Shown here piece after piece: positions 45,599 through 57,396 of a DNA stretch of 64,000 nucleotides. How positions within the stretch are numbered: position 1 is the first letter of the stretch; each line of letters begins with the position of its first letter. The DNA lies in assembly GCA_025201805.1 (NCBI GenBank), contig MU619262.1, forward strand, positions 3,978-67,977, read 5' to 3'. A model generated the notes under the pieces. The model did not search any database. It saw only the letters and a program-made list of their open reading frames with translations, and was not told the DNA's origin. Made by a program: the position numbers and the translations under genes. The stretch is from Parasitella parasitica. Taxonomy: Eukaryota > Mucoromycota > Mucoromycetes > Mucorales > Mucoraceae.

Positions 45599-47749
45599 TT
45601 ATTGATTATCTGTGAAATCAGGCTTTTGTATAACGATAGGAGAAGCAGCAGATTCCACATATCTTGTATCATTTCCCTCGACAATTGAAGGCTTCATTAA
45701 CTTCATTGATTCATCGGTAACCCTGGGAGCGCCTTCGCCAGCAAGGGTTGTGCTATCTTTTGTGAAATTCTCATCATCGTATTCATTAGGAGTATATCTT
45801 TCAATTGCGATGGACGGTGATGTAAGCAGCATTGAATGACGGCCTGCTTGATCCTCAATAGACCGATGCTTTTCATTCTCAACCATAGCATGTTGAGCAT
45901 TACTGTTATCGTAAAATTTGTCCACATGATCCCAATCAACAGGTAATTCATCTAGCTTCTTTTCCTGCTCTCTCCTTTTACGGATATAAAAGAATATGAC
46001 AGCAGCAATTGCACCTATACCCTATTATACGTAAAAAGCATTGTTAATGTATACTTTTACTAAAATTTATATAATATACATGTATATAAAATACTTGCCA
46101 TAATGACACAAGCAACCGCAATACCAGCAATGGCACCGCTGCTCAATGAGCTACTACTGCTATCGGCTACTGGTTTCTCTGATGAGGTTTTGATTTGCTC
46201 GATGTAGGGATAGGTATCTGGAAAATAGAGGTTATTCACATCATTGACACTTATGAGAAGAATATCATCTAGGGGGTTATTATAAACAGCCAAACCGAAC
46301 AGAATAAACAAGGTTGTATTGACCAGTACAGCTGCCACATATTGATTGTTAATAAGAACTGTAACGCTCTTCTAATCGAGTTGAGTATAGCTACCTGAAT
46401 GTGCAAAGCGGGGGGCGGATGCCACGCCTACAGTATCGATGGTTCGGCGGGTCCATCTGTTGCTGTCCAAGTTGAGAGTGTAGCAGAAATCAGTAAAAGC
46501 TAAAAATGTACGCCCAAATACAATAGTCTTAATACAGTGATGAATTATGCTTGAAAGCTATGATTACCTGTGGTTTGTCCTGTGGAAGTGCCTCCATAGA
46601 GCAAAATGTCGTTTGAGTTGGGTACTAGTAGCGGTCAATATGTCAGCTGAGTGAGCATCCAATCATTAAAAACATAAAACATTACATAATGTGGCAGTAG
46701 GGAACATGCGGGCACTTGGAGTGGTTCCATTCAAAACCATAGAGATCCAAGAGCTGCTAGAGGTATTGAATACATTTGCGCTTTTAAAGTCTTGCTTGTT
46801 TTCTTTTGTATAATCTGGGCTCGAGTAATAGAAACCCCCCAAGTAATATATGAGGCCTGTCTTTGGGTTTAACGTGACAGTTTGAGCAGAGTAAAGCACA
46901 GTCGGTGTGTTTAGCTGTGGCGTTCTTGGTAGCCATTGGTTGTTACCATAATTGTAGCTGACAAGAGAGGAGTACCCCTCGTGCATAACGGTTTGATTCG
47001 AGCTATCAATTTGTGTAGGGACAGTGGTATTAGAGATGGGATTTCTACAATTTGGTTTAGTCTGTGATGAGTAAGCAAAGAGATGTACAAGTAGGCTTAC
47101 TCTGTGACACCACCGTAAAACACAATCGAGTTTTCGATAGGAGCTAAATTGACGGCTGCAGCGTTGTATCTGTATTACATATGCCCAGAAGTGGAATTAG
47201 TTGGTCGTATCGCACATGTATAATAACATAGACATTACATTTGTCGAGCAGAGCTTGATTTTGCATCAGTGTAGGTGCTCAAGGTCTGCCATGCATTTGT
47301 GTCTCTGCTGTATGCAATTGTTTGATTTTTGATCATTGTACCATTATAGGTGTAACCTCCAGTGATGAACAGGGTATTTTCGTTGTAGACCACAGAGTTG
47401 GCACGTCGTCTGTCTTCAAGGATGTAATCTGTATTGGTATAGTTGATTTGAACCCAAGTTTTAGCAAAGTTGATCATGCTTTTATTGTTAGTGAGATTGG
47501 TTAAAGGAAGGCTGTACAGATCAGAATCTATATTATTGCTCATTAAAAGACCACCATAGCAGTAAATTGAATCAACCAAAAAACCGCATTCTTGATTCAA
47601 CAGAAAAATGTTAAAAACTTAGAGTGAAAATATACATGCTTGGTCTTACGAGATTCAGATCTTTTTTCTAACTGTATTGCTTCTAAAACGCTCAGATTTG
47701 AGACAATGGTCGTTGCGACAACTGCCAGAGCCGCTGTAAGACGCTTCAT
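45599..47749 (-). CDS. Kelch-repeat membrane protein with signal peptide and one TM helix
   Basis: Exons on the minus strand: 47749-47650, 47590-47239, 47169-47101, 47044-46686, 46624-46568, 46499-46395, 46358-46099, 46021-45599; 574 aa. The first 24 residues form a signal peptide (KRLTAALAVVATTIVSNLSV). At least five kelch blades are visible by their Gly-Gly pairs: IYCYGG, LFITGGY, IVFYGGV, IYYLGGF, ILLYGG. Many N-x-S/T sites lie in the outer part. A Ser-rich stalk precedes a TM helix (GAIAGIAVACVIM + GIGAIAAVIFFY) followed by K-R-R and an acidic cytosolic tail of about 115 residues. The intron inside the TM helix uses a GC donor (GCAAGT). Type I membrane topology is clear; the ligand is unknown. 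Confidence 0.85.
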
Positions 47750-48105
47750 TTGTAAATATAAACAAAGAGAGAAAGGTGCTCAGCAATATACAGCGACATT
47801 ATAAATAAAGATCCACACTTTAATCAAGGCAAGGCTGAGGAGGTGTCACTTGTGTCGTGCCTTTTTGTACTCATCAATTATCAGATTAGTATATTAACAT
47901 GTACAAAAAGCTTAATACTGTGCTTCCACTCTTAATTTACCACATGTTTGGGAGACTCTACTCACTATTTTGAATAGTTATGGGCATTTGTGTGAGGTCA
48001 ATCTACCCAAAAAAGTCAGACTAAGTTGATCAGATGCTTGAAACTAATTTGCCCCCACTTAGTTTCGTCGACTGTAAAGTACCATCTTTTCTGCTTTCTA
48101 CTGAA
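47750..48105. other. Intergenic upstream of the kelch gene
   Basis: Promoter region of the kelch gene; no coding support. Confidence 0.5.
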
Positions 48106-49328
48106 AATGGCCACCAACAGCATGCTAGACGTCCGTAAGAGTGCAATAATTGCTAAAAGCACGCAGTTTATATAAAAAAGCTTCTTCTGGATCCGGTAAA
48201 AGGTACACTTGTAGATGTAGTCGATTAGCTGATTTTCATTTTGCTAGACATTTTTGTCATTGCGCAGCAACCAGAATGCTGAAAGGTTAATTGTAAAAAA
48301 GGTTTTTATATAAGCATTAAAAATTAAGACAGTACGTATAAGGCCAAGCATAGGAACCAAATTCAGCTATTATCGCTGTAGCAGAGAGAAATGTTGAGAA
48401 AAAAAAAAAAGAAAACAAAGGGTCAGAACCAAAGTCGAAAGTAAGCTACAGAAGATGGGTTAATTTATGTCAATATGGTTTAATATAATTGCTTCAAGCT
48501 TAATAGATGTTCAAGTTTTTTTGATATACCAGGTGAAACCAATTCAACGAATGCAATCCAGCATATGGAACAATATGATCCCAAATTAGCTTCTTATTTG
48601 GGTCGAGATACTTTGACCGCATTCAAAGAACGTCTTGAGAGATCTGATGGAACCAATCCTTTCAAGTATGTACATCATACTGTTACCAAAATGATAATAT
48701 TATTGAAAGAATTTTCTGTAGAACTTTTGTTCGATCAGGAAAGTCTGCGGCCTCTGTCCTTGCTTGATTTATTGAGTTGTTTAATACATCCGATCAGTGT
48801 TAGAATTCAATTGGTTTCCATCCGCTGATCAAGTTCCGGAGACGAGTTTGGATGATCTGAGATCTGCAGGTTTATCAGGGCGAAAGGCAAGTTTTGTACA
48901 TGTGCAGCTTGTATAAGATTTCAATATTCATTAGTTTCACATTTTTATGATGTACAGACTCAGTACATACAAAATCTTGCTCAGTATTTTGTCAGCAAAT
49001 CCTTTATTCCTGAAAATTCCGTACAAACGTTGGACCAAGGAATCTCTACTCGACTATGCACTGTAAAGGGCATTAGCCAAGTGAGTTTTGCATTCATGGA
49101 GAATAAAATCAAGTCGTTAATACTAAATTAGTGGTTTGTTGATATATTTCTTCTGCTTGATCTTTATCACTACGATGTTTTGCCCTTGGGAGATTTAGCT
49201 GTACGCAAGAAAAATTTCCTTTACCACATCACATGATAGAATTAACAAAGTTCTGGCGACCTTATCGATCTTCAGGCTCATGGCTCATGTGGAAATTACA
49301 GGGAATTAAAGTCGTTGGTGATGATTAA
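48106..49328 (+). pseudogene. 3-methyladenine DNA glycosylase pseudogene
   Basis: Exon-sized pieces match the intact gene at 62646-63932 in order: a YDPKLASYL segment near 48575-48605, GKSAASVLA near 48738, DDLRSAGLSGRK near 48850-48886, TQYIQNLAQ near 48958, TVKGISQ near 49062-49080, DVLPLGDLAVRKK near 49174-49215, and FPLPHHMIELTKFWRPYRS with SWLMWK near 49217-49300. Damage: TGA at 48765-48767 where the intact gene has Arg, a frame change between there and 48825, and a deletion of about 18 residues after DLAVRKK. The intron donor near 48887 is GC instead of GT. The helix-hairpin-helix and catalytic Asp blocks survive, so decay is fairly recent. The 5' border is uncertain. Confidence 0.8.
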
Positions 49329-49346
49329 AGTTAAGAAAAGGGATGT

Positions 49347-51972
49347 TTATTTTGCGTATCGAAGGCTATTTGTGGCCGGTGATGATGCCTCATTCACTAG
49401 TAGTTGAGTTACTTGGAGTTCAGCTCTTGTTATGTTCAGTTCAGCTTCTAAGTGAGCTATTTCATCAGGAAGACCTTTTGTCTCTTCCATCGCGGATTTA
49501 AGCTGCTTAAGTTGGTTGTCCTTATCAGCTGTCAATGTATCAAACTCTTGCCGTAGTCTTGAAATAACTCTCCAAGGATCATCGTTTTCATCTTCTAAAG
49601 CCGGATGAGAAATAACCGATTGAGAAGAGAGAATAAGTCGAGACGTACTGTATAACCTATTTTGTGAGTCAGTAATGATGTATAAACTGATTTGATGGCC
49701 ATTCTACTTTTGCTCGAGAGCAGACTTAATGCTTGAAAGATCTGTGGATGATTCTGTCTGATCTCTATCCAATTTTTCCAGTTTTAACGCAATAAGCGAA
49801 ACTTTATTCAAATATTTAATCAACAGAGACCGGTCATCAGAAATCTGTGGACATAAGCCTTGGTTAAAATATCATACCATTAAAAATCATTATACTACTC
49901 ATACAAACCTCGCATATTTTGGGATCCACTGGGATACGCTTGATACGAGAAGCAAAGCTTAGTATATCTAGAGTAGGTATTTCATCCTGAACTGCAGATT
50001 CCATATCGATCGTGCATACTGAGACGACTTGGTGGTGCCCCATAAATGTCGGTTGCAATAATCTTGTTAATTTGGAATCATGATACGGCGGCAAAGGATG
50101 TCTTGCACTGCAAATGTATATCAGAAAGTAGTTAAACTTTAAAGAAACATACTACCTTTTCCCAGCTTCTGATAGATTATATACAACGGCCTCGAATGCT
50201 AAACAGCTTTTGTTGATAGGACTCTTGAGTGTTTGGAATATAGATTTGTCGTTACTTGCCATATCGATTAGATACTAACAATAATGACTTAGTAGCCAAG
50301 TATTTATCCTATAATATAAGCTCTTACTAAATAGGATACGTGGACGCTATCGTGCGTTTTCTTTTGAGGCACTTTTGTTCTACGAGAACTACTTGTGCTG
50401 CTACTTATGCTGCTTACGAGACTGATATTGCTAGCTAAATTTGGTTTCTTTGATGCTGCCTGTTTTTCTCTTTTCTCGACTGTCTATTTAAAGTGAATTA
50501 CTTCATTTGATGACCAAAATATATATATAATATATAAAAGAAACTTACTAGTTGGATAAAGGTGTGTGCCCTGCTATGATGAATGTCGTAATTGTTTGTA
50601 AGCATATATCGATTTGCTATGATAATGTTATTCTTGCTGTATTTACAAATTTCTGCAGTATATCGTACCCTCTGCTCTTTTTATAAGCTGCAAGGCTTCC
50701 CTGGGCGAAGTAATGATTTGCTCTTGTAGAGACATGACATGTGCTCCACGCTACAATAGCTCAAAATGGGTGTTGTCATACATAATCGACTTGAATGGTT
50801 ACTTACTCGCTTATTCTCATCTGAAATCTTCAATGCTTCTCCATGCTCTGAAAACAAATCTCTGAGAACTTCATTTGCAATCTCAAAGCAAGCCAGACTC
50901 AACATGTATTCATGATTATCATCCTGCGAGGTGTCAGATCTTTTCTGAAAGGTTACATTATAAAAGGGGTGGCTTACGTTTTTTATCGTTTGGAATACAG
51001 TTTCAAACGTCAATGGTACTATTCCTAAATCCTTGTTATTGCCTAGAAGTTGTTTATTAGTGCCCTTTTCTTTTCTTTTGCAGTACCTGATATTAAAGTG
51101 CTTACCGAACTATTATACAAATAAAATGCAGGTATCAAACAGAATTCAGACACTGGGAAAAATTGAGAGGGGTGTTTGTAGTTTACCATTGTCTATAATT
51201 TTCATTTTATTGTTTTATAATGAACAGTTACTATCAACTCCAACCCAATCGTGCGATTTATATACTTGTTACAATGAAAATAACTTACATAAGACTTTCC
51301 TGTTCCAGGTTGGCCATAAGTGAAGACTGTGCCTGTTTGATCTGGTTACTATTTTCTTTTTCATAGACAAAAGTAAGTGGTTTATACCATTAAGGCCCAA
51401 CATGACATCCTGTATAGTTGATTTTACACTTGTATCAAACAAATGTTTGTTTGTAGATGATTTCCTGAATATATGGTCTTGATTGCATGTATATTAGTGC
51501 GATATGGAAGCACGTATCCAGCATAAACTCTACCAAACTCGAATTTCTTCCTTGACTTGGGCCCTAAATAGCGCAATACGTTGTCTTCCTCCAGTTGCCA
51601 ATCGCAACTGTCCTTTTCAACCGATAACTTTATGACACTTTTCATTCTTTTCTTCTTTTTGGCCACGGATGTAGAGGTGGAGCTGAATATGCTTGTGAGC
51701 CAATTATTACCTGTAGACGCATTAGACGACGATGCTGAAATGCTTCGTCTATGTACTCGAGGTGTTGTTGTTGCTCTCTGTCTAATATTACTTTTGGATG
51801 ATTTTACCGTTAGAGGAGTAGTGATAGCAGCCTTTTGCCGACAACTTGTGTTAGTGTTAGTTGATGTTGAACTAGCTAATGCTTTCCGTGGTAATGTCGT
51901 CGACGCCGATTTAACAGGTATCCTACTTGTTGTAAGACTATCGATGCTAAGATACTTTGATGATTGCGACAT
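49347..51972 (-). CDS. Divergent kinesin-like protein
   Basis: Exons on the minus strand: 51972-51534, 51477-51388, 51332-51289, 51192-51187 (6 nt), 51109-51106 (4 nt), 51042-50807, 50750-50669, 50616-50549, 50483-50328, 50274-50156, 50107-49909, 49844-49708, 49656-49347; 629 aa. A Ser/Thr-rich basic N-terminus is followed by a motor domain: FDHIFRKSSTNKHLFDTSV, NGTVFTYGQPGTGKSYTMFG (P-loop intact), ACFEIANEVLRDLF, then a poor switch I (HHSRAHTF for SSRSH) and switch II (YLIDMASND for LVDLAGSE). INKS and YHDSKLTRLLQPTF with DILSFASRIKRI complete the motor. A short coiled coil ends the protein. The region 50945-50977 could be a 33-nt intron but is open in frame and was kept. Microtubule binding is expected; ATP turnover is doubtful because the switch II Gly is absent. 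Confidence 0.85.
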
Positions 51973-52091
51973 GGTTAAGACGTGAATAAAAGAACAGGAA
52001 AACGCAAGGAGAAAAGCTAAATGGAGTTTTAATGTAACAGCAACAATTTAAGAGATATACAATGGGCTTCATTGTTGCCAAAGCTCATGAG

Positions 52092-52100
52092 TATATAAAG
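52092..52100 (+). promoter_or_regulatory. TATA box of the 249-aa unknown gene
   Basis: TATATAAAG, about 73-81 bp upstream of the ATG at 52173. It lies in the 200-bp gap shared with the divergent kinesin gene. Confidence 0.45.
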
Positions 52101-52172
52101 AGTATCCAATGCTACAATACAAACAAGACCTACGTCTCCTTTTTTTTTTTTCTCTCTATATACTATTAAAAG

Positions 52173-52922
52173 ATGAATATGGTTTTTCATGTATCAACAT
52201 GGGCGGTGGTTTCTATTGTTATTGAAATGGCAGCCAAATGGATGACCCCTTCGTCCCCTTCTTCGACCAATGAAGACACTGACATCTTGCTGTCAAATAC
52301 CATTCAAACTACCAAATGGAAATATTCAAACACCCCAAATGCTTTGTTGTTTGATTTCTCTGACTTGAACCTGAAAAAAGACCAATTTCTCCCCATGATA
52401 CAATCCTCTCTACCCTCAAATGTTACTGCTTCGATCCGACCCGTTGGTGAACTTTTGGCTGAAATTGCTATACAAGAGCCAGAAGAGCCTAACTCACTAC
52501 ATAAGCAGGTTCACTCTATTCTGAAAAACAAGGGATTACATCTTAGGGACAGAAATATATGGCTGAAGCCCACAGCAACGCTTTCTACAGATCCAAATCT
52601 AGTCTTTTGGCAGATGCGACTCTCAGAATACCCTAAATCTATGGAGAATGACTCCTACAAGCAAAGAATTGCAGACGCCATCAGTAAATCATTCCAAAAA
52701 CGAGATAAAAGCAAGCTTAACAATAGTATTTTGGTAATTAGTGGTGATAATGTGTTTTTCAGCAACACGACTGCAAATCAGGACTCCAAGCAGGGTAATG
52801 TTACTATCCTAGCAGAAGAATATACCATCACTCCTCCGCCTTTTATTAATCCTATACGAAAACTTATTTACATGCCATTCTTAAAAAGACATCTCCCTAT
52901 AGACATATCTCAAGTTGAATAA
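52173..52922 (+). CDS. Unknown protein (249 aa)
   Basis: One uninterrupted frame with a TATA box and pyrimidine-rich leader upstream. I do not recognise it. The N-terminus has a moderately hydrophobic stretch (MVFHVSTWAVVSIVIEMAA) that could be a weak signal anchor. The body contains ALLFDFSDLNLKKDQFLPMI and a Ser/Thr-rich hydrophilic middle. The C-terminus is ITPPPFINPIRKLIYMPFLKR. No zinc knuckle or polymerase motif is seen. Composition looks coding. It might belong to a retroelement ORF1-like group or be an orphan gene; neither is established. A second coding-like stretch follows at 53019-53237. Confidence 0.5.
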   Translation: MNMVFHVSTWAVVSIVIEMAAKWMTPSSPSSTNEDTDILLSNTIQTTKWKYSNTPNALLFDFSDLNLKKDQFLPMIQSSLPSNVTASIRPVGELLAEIAIQEPEEPNSLHKQVHSILKNKGLHLRDRNIWLKPTATLSTDPNLVFWQMRLSEYPKSMENDSYKQRIADAISKSFQKRDKSKLNNSILVISGDNVFFSNTTANQDSKQGNVTILAEEYTITPPPFINPIRKLIYMPFLKRHLPIDISQVE

Positions 52923-53018
52923 ATAGATTTCGTATTATTTTTACTTTTATTCTAAAATCAGAACTCTAATGCCAAACATGTGGAACTACGCTTCATTATT
53001 TACATCATTTGCACAGAA

Positions 53019-53237
53019 TCAAACAGCTGCTAGATCAATTACCAAGAGCTTGAAACTACCGTTATCTACTTCAATGATGCTAATCCTTCTGCTACTGCTG
53101 TTAAAGTTAGAGCGATCCAATCATTTCAAGTTTCACACAGACCGTTCAACCTTTTGTTGAAAAAAGCTGATGCCTATGAAGAACCTACCTCCAGGGCTAA
53201 GAGCGAGGAAGACTGTATCAGGAGTTTCTTACTATGA
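53019..53237 (+). pseudogene. Coding-like fragment downstream of the 249-aa gene
   Basis: After a TAG at about 53022-53024 a frame opens with INYQELETTVIYFNDANPS and continues through VRAIQSFQVSHRPFNLLLKK to a TGA at 53235-53237. Composition looks protein-coding but no start codon or clear splice partner joins it to the gene upstream. It may be a remnant of the same unit after a frameshift, or an unrecognised last exon. Function unknown. Confidence 0.25.
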
Positions 53238-54042
53238 TCTTATACACCAAGAATTATGCAATGTGATTAGAATCACAAATTACTAGCCACAAGGTATGTT
53301 CATGAGGGGCATTTACTTGTTTATACCCAACACAAGTGACGTAAATACAATTGAACGATGAGAAATATCCTAACCTTCAACTTTCTCTATGCTTGAATAT
53401 CGCCACAAATGCATAAAATTTTTTTACATAGAGGCTTGTGAAATGCCTGCAAGTCCATGTATGTGTGCACGTGTATCAAATGTATTTTTATAACCATATG
53501 CATCGAAAAAAAAAACAAAATAAAAAGACTCATTACCAGGCTGTTGATGTAAATCTATTGGATGGGGGACATTTTTTTTTAAAGGTTTTTATTACTTGTT
53601 CCGCGTAAATTACAGAGTTTTGAGTGTAATCAAGCGGCGGGCGCAATCATCAATTATATTAGAATAGAAGGATAAGATATAAAGAATAAAGTATAAAATG
53701 GATAAAGCATAATATATGGGGACATTTGGATTGAATCGAGGCTCCAATTCAACATATTCTTGTACAGGGATCGACAACTATTTAAACAGCCGTCTTTTTG
53801 AACACAAACGTTTGTTTTGCATCCGGATTCGATGCTAATTAGCAAACTGGCTACGCCAAGTTTTGTTGTCAAAGTCGATTTTTTAAAAAAAAGGGAGGGA
53901 ATGAATTTTTTAAAGTTATAGGGATTGATTCCGATTAACCCACCATCATTTGCAGATTGAAACAAAAATATAATAAGAAAATACGCGCTTAATGGTGAAA
54001 AGTTTTATTTAATTCGAAAAAGAGATCAACTCGATTTTTTTT
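53238..54042. other. Intergenic, no supported gene
   Basis: AT-rich. A 103-codon minus frame (53654-53965) has no motif and a non-coding-like composition. Confidence 0.45.
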
Positions 54043-54633
54043 TCAGAAATCCAAAACAATATTGTGGTTATCATTAACATGATGGCGATCAGGCATAAAG
54101 ATTTCATCTGTCATTGGTGGTTGACGAAGAGGTAATTTCGACATAATATCCAAGGGGCGACGTTGAGATTGTTGTTGAGATGGCTGTTGAGATTGTCGTT
54201 GATTCTCATCGAGTTCATCTTCTTCAGATAATTCTTGATCATCGGATAGATCGGTATCGTTTACAAGCCCTATGCCAGATAGGCTGCATCGTTGTTGCTG
54301 TCTTAGTGTATAGGTCAGCAATTGGATATGTTGCAAAGCGTTTTCCAGTTCCTGCCTGGTTTCATCTAATGCCATCTCCCTTTGATTGGTCATTCCTTTA
54401 AGAGCATTGATGGTGTATCTTGCAAACGACAATTCCTTGCTTAAATGCGAGTTTTGTTGTTGAAGATATGCATTATCGATTTCAAGTTGCGAGCAACTCC
54501 TAGTTTTTTCAAAACCTACCATGTCGTGAGTAAGAAGAAAGCATAGAATCCTAATAATCTACTTACCATTCATGTTTAGCTTGTCAGATCCGTTGTTAAG
54601 ATGAACATTGATTTGTTGATTTCTTGTTGCCAT
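54043..54633 (-). CDS. Small coiled-coil protein (179 aa)
   Basis: Exons on the minus strand: 54633-54567 and 54515-54043. The start is ATGGCAACAAGAAATC; the single intron has GTAAGT/TAG borders and joins N-G-F-E-K-T-R in frame. Residues about 30-95 form a coiled coil (LEIDNAYLQQQNSHLSKELS; ALDETRQELENALQHIQLL). The rest is acidic then Gln/Ser-rich and likely disordered. I do not recognise the family; it could be an adaptor or a dimerising regulator. The gene model is well supported by splicing and coding length. Confidence 0.65.
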
Positions 54634-57123
54634 GGTAACGAAATGTTATAAAAAGTATACAAAATTCTATTTCGACAGAACCAGCTGAAAATAATATATG
54701 AACACAAAGGAATTAAAATATGATAGGGATATGAAGGTATAGAATTAAAATCAATCTTTTCTTTGTTATCAAAACAATGAAAACTTAATAATAATAATAG
54801 TAATAGCCTTAAAAAAAAAGAATTATATGAACAAAATGAAAAACAAAACGGAAAAAGCAGAATAGAAAATGGACAAAGCTGTGGAAGGTTTTATATCGTT
54901 TAGAGATGTCACGTGTAATGTCTCAGAAATTTTTGGGGGTATGACAGATGAGGAGAAGAAGAGTCCATGCACTCGGCACAAATATTACAGTGAAGAGCGA
55001 GGGGAGTTAAAGTTTGAGGTACCCGCGTCCTTCTGCTGTAATAGAATTGGTATATAGAGGGAGAATCAAAAGGGGAGATTGAGGAGTTTACTCGACTTGA
55101 CATTTTTAAATTATCACAGAGTGAACTTGCCGTGGACCACACACACACCCCTTTACCATTTTTTGAATATTAGCAAAACATACTACATGTGCTTACAAGT
55201 TATAAATGGTTTTTCATAGACTGTTAACGATTTGATTATACATATTTTCATTTATGTAGAATCAAATAGAACGCCAAAAATCGGAGAGCCTCGATCGAAT
55301 AGTTTGCTTTTATCTAAATGAATTGATGGTGATTAATAGTAAAAGATAAAGTAACATAACTTCTTTTTGTTCACCATGATTCCATGTTGATGATACAGAT
55401 GCTTAGATGCTCATTTGGCGTTGCATAGAAAATAGATAACTTACAATACGGATGTGATATGTTCGTTATGAAACATGGATTGCCCTCTCGATTACTCCGT
55501 GTTCTTCTGTGCATCCAAATCTTACTGTATACATTGCATAGATGCACTTCAACCTCTTCAGTTTGTGTCCGGGATATAAGTATATGTTTAAAAAAAATGA
55601 AAAAATTCACAATGAATTGCGAAATGGATACCAATGTTTTTGTATGATAACAATAACAATAACAATAAGAGCAATCATTTCACGGTTTACTTTGCATGCA
55701 ATTTTTCTCACTCTAGACCTCGTGTTTGAGAGCAGCTATAAAAGGAAGATTTTATTCATGTCGCAAAAAGTGAAATACACACAACAGTAGAAAGTAATGC
55801 AATGATCGAATGGGAAATAGTTAACAAATGCCCACCTATTACTTTGACATTAACTGGTAATAGTATAATATTATAATGAGCAGCCTTTAAATAGAAACAA
55901 ATAGGACTCGCATGGGCGCCAAACACACTACAAATGATATCTCGAATGCCAGTTGAATTGATTTCAAAACGTTTTGTAATTATTATCTTGAGTAGCTAAT
56001 GAAACACAACTTGACTTTGATAGAAGGCCCCAAATCTTCTCTTGAACAGAGACTGCTTAGATTATACTGTAGCGAAATAGACTTGCGACTTGATAACTTG
56101 AGTCATTTTTAGCTTGGGATCTTAAATCGCACTTATTTCTGTATGCAAATCTGAGATTAGAAAAGTACAGACATTTTGCACAAGTAAGGAGAAAGATCGC
56201 CAAACTTTATATGGCTTGCCGATGGATGTATTAAACCGATCATAAGGATGACTGACAGCTCAAAAGTCTTGTTCCTATACAAAAATGGAAATCAAACAGA
56301 TTCAAGAGTATTTAGCGAACGTCTAAAAAGTAGTAATCATAACCTATCTATTCACTTTGCTTTACTGGCGCAAAGGTCCTAAAACAATAAGCTGATTGAA
56401 GAGGTATTGTAATTATGCTGATCTGTGGGCTATATACTGTGAGTTAAACAGGTTGACGACTTTTTTGCGATCTATGAATAGAAATTTTATGTGCATTATT
56501 CATGATAAATCTATGTTTAGGCGATTCAATTAGACAGTACAGGGTTATGACACACATTGATGAACTAGTAGATTCGGTTAGAACATTTGCACATATAAAG
56601 TCTTTTAATAACCATTCAGAAGCCATCCAGTAGCAGGCCCTGAGAACTATTAGATAGATTATTCCTTGCGAGTGTGTAGGTGTTGTTTGTTTTGGACTTG
56701 CAATTCGTTTGGATAGATATTCATTTGATAAAGTGCTGTATTTGATACCAAGATTTGTAATAGCGTTTTGCTATTGTGTGCATCCATTACTTAATGTACG
56801 GGATGGATATTGAATCGACGAGTATTTGTAATACTGGCGATTTTTTTAAAAGCAAATGCCTCTCAGGTGAGGGATTTTCTATATTACATTGGCTAAATTT
56901 ACATGTGAGCGGGGTAATCTTGATTTTTTAGATATGAAATGCACAGCGTCAATACAGCGTGATGGTGTATAAAAAAAAAAAACTTGGCACTGCCCATACA
57001 AAAATAGATTTTTTTTTAGATCAACTGCATATGGGTGATCTTTTTATTTTATCGTTGTTCATCAAAAGAATGATGGCAGTTATTAAAAGTACACAAGTGT
57101 TCTACCAATTTTTAGCATGTCGT
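54634..57123. other. Long intergenic region, no supported gene
   Basis: About 2.5 kb of AT-rich sequence with only short random frames (for example 54869-55057, 55371-55634 minus, 55542-55790). I see no transposon motifs, tRNA-like cloverleaf or splice-able exon sets. Confidence 0.45.
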
Positions 57124-57396
57124 CTATATCGATTCCGATTGTTTAGTGCCACCACATCTTTTATTGCGGCCATTGGTGCTTGGCTGAAAACGGTTTACGG
57201 TATTTCTGGTCGTGCCAGGCGATTGATTGTGTTTCATCAGATAGAAAGTCTTCTGGTTATTGACAACGACTACCTTGGAAAATGTAACAGAGTTATTAGA
57301 GTTTGTGTTACAGTTTTGCGTAAGAGATGATCTGGTAGGTTTAGGAGAAGGTATAATGTCCAAAATAATGAGTCTATTCGCAGGCATTTTAGTCAT
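57124..57396 (-). CDS. Possible small Ser/Thr/Asn-rich protein (90 aa)
   Basis: Frame from ATG at 57396 (MTKMPANRLIILDIIPSPK) to TAG at 57124. Polar composition (N, S, T, K) is more protein-like than the overlapping plus-strand frame. A TTCTTGCAG just before the ATG could instead be an acceptor, making this a last exon. No homologue is known to me. Confidence 0.2.
   Translation of the reverse strand: MTKMPANRLIILDIIPSPKPTRSSLTQNCNTNSNNSVTFSKVVVVNNQKTFYLMKHNQSPGTTRNTVNRFQPSTNGRNKRCGGTKQSESI

Noticed and set aside
50945-50977. Possible 33-nt intron in the kinesin gene
   Set aside because: It has GTAAG and CAG ends, but it is open in frame, a multiple of three, and shorter than all other introns here, so I kept it as coding.
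53654-53965. 103-codon minus-strand frame
   Set aside because: Composition and lack of motif suggest chance; no neighbouring exons.
56959-57330. 123-codon plus-strand frame
   Set aside because: Lys-rich start from a poly-A run, overlaps a more protein-like minus frame, no known motif.
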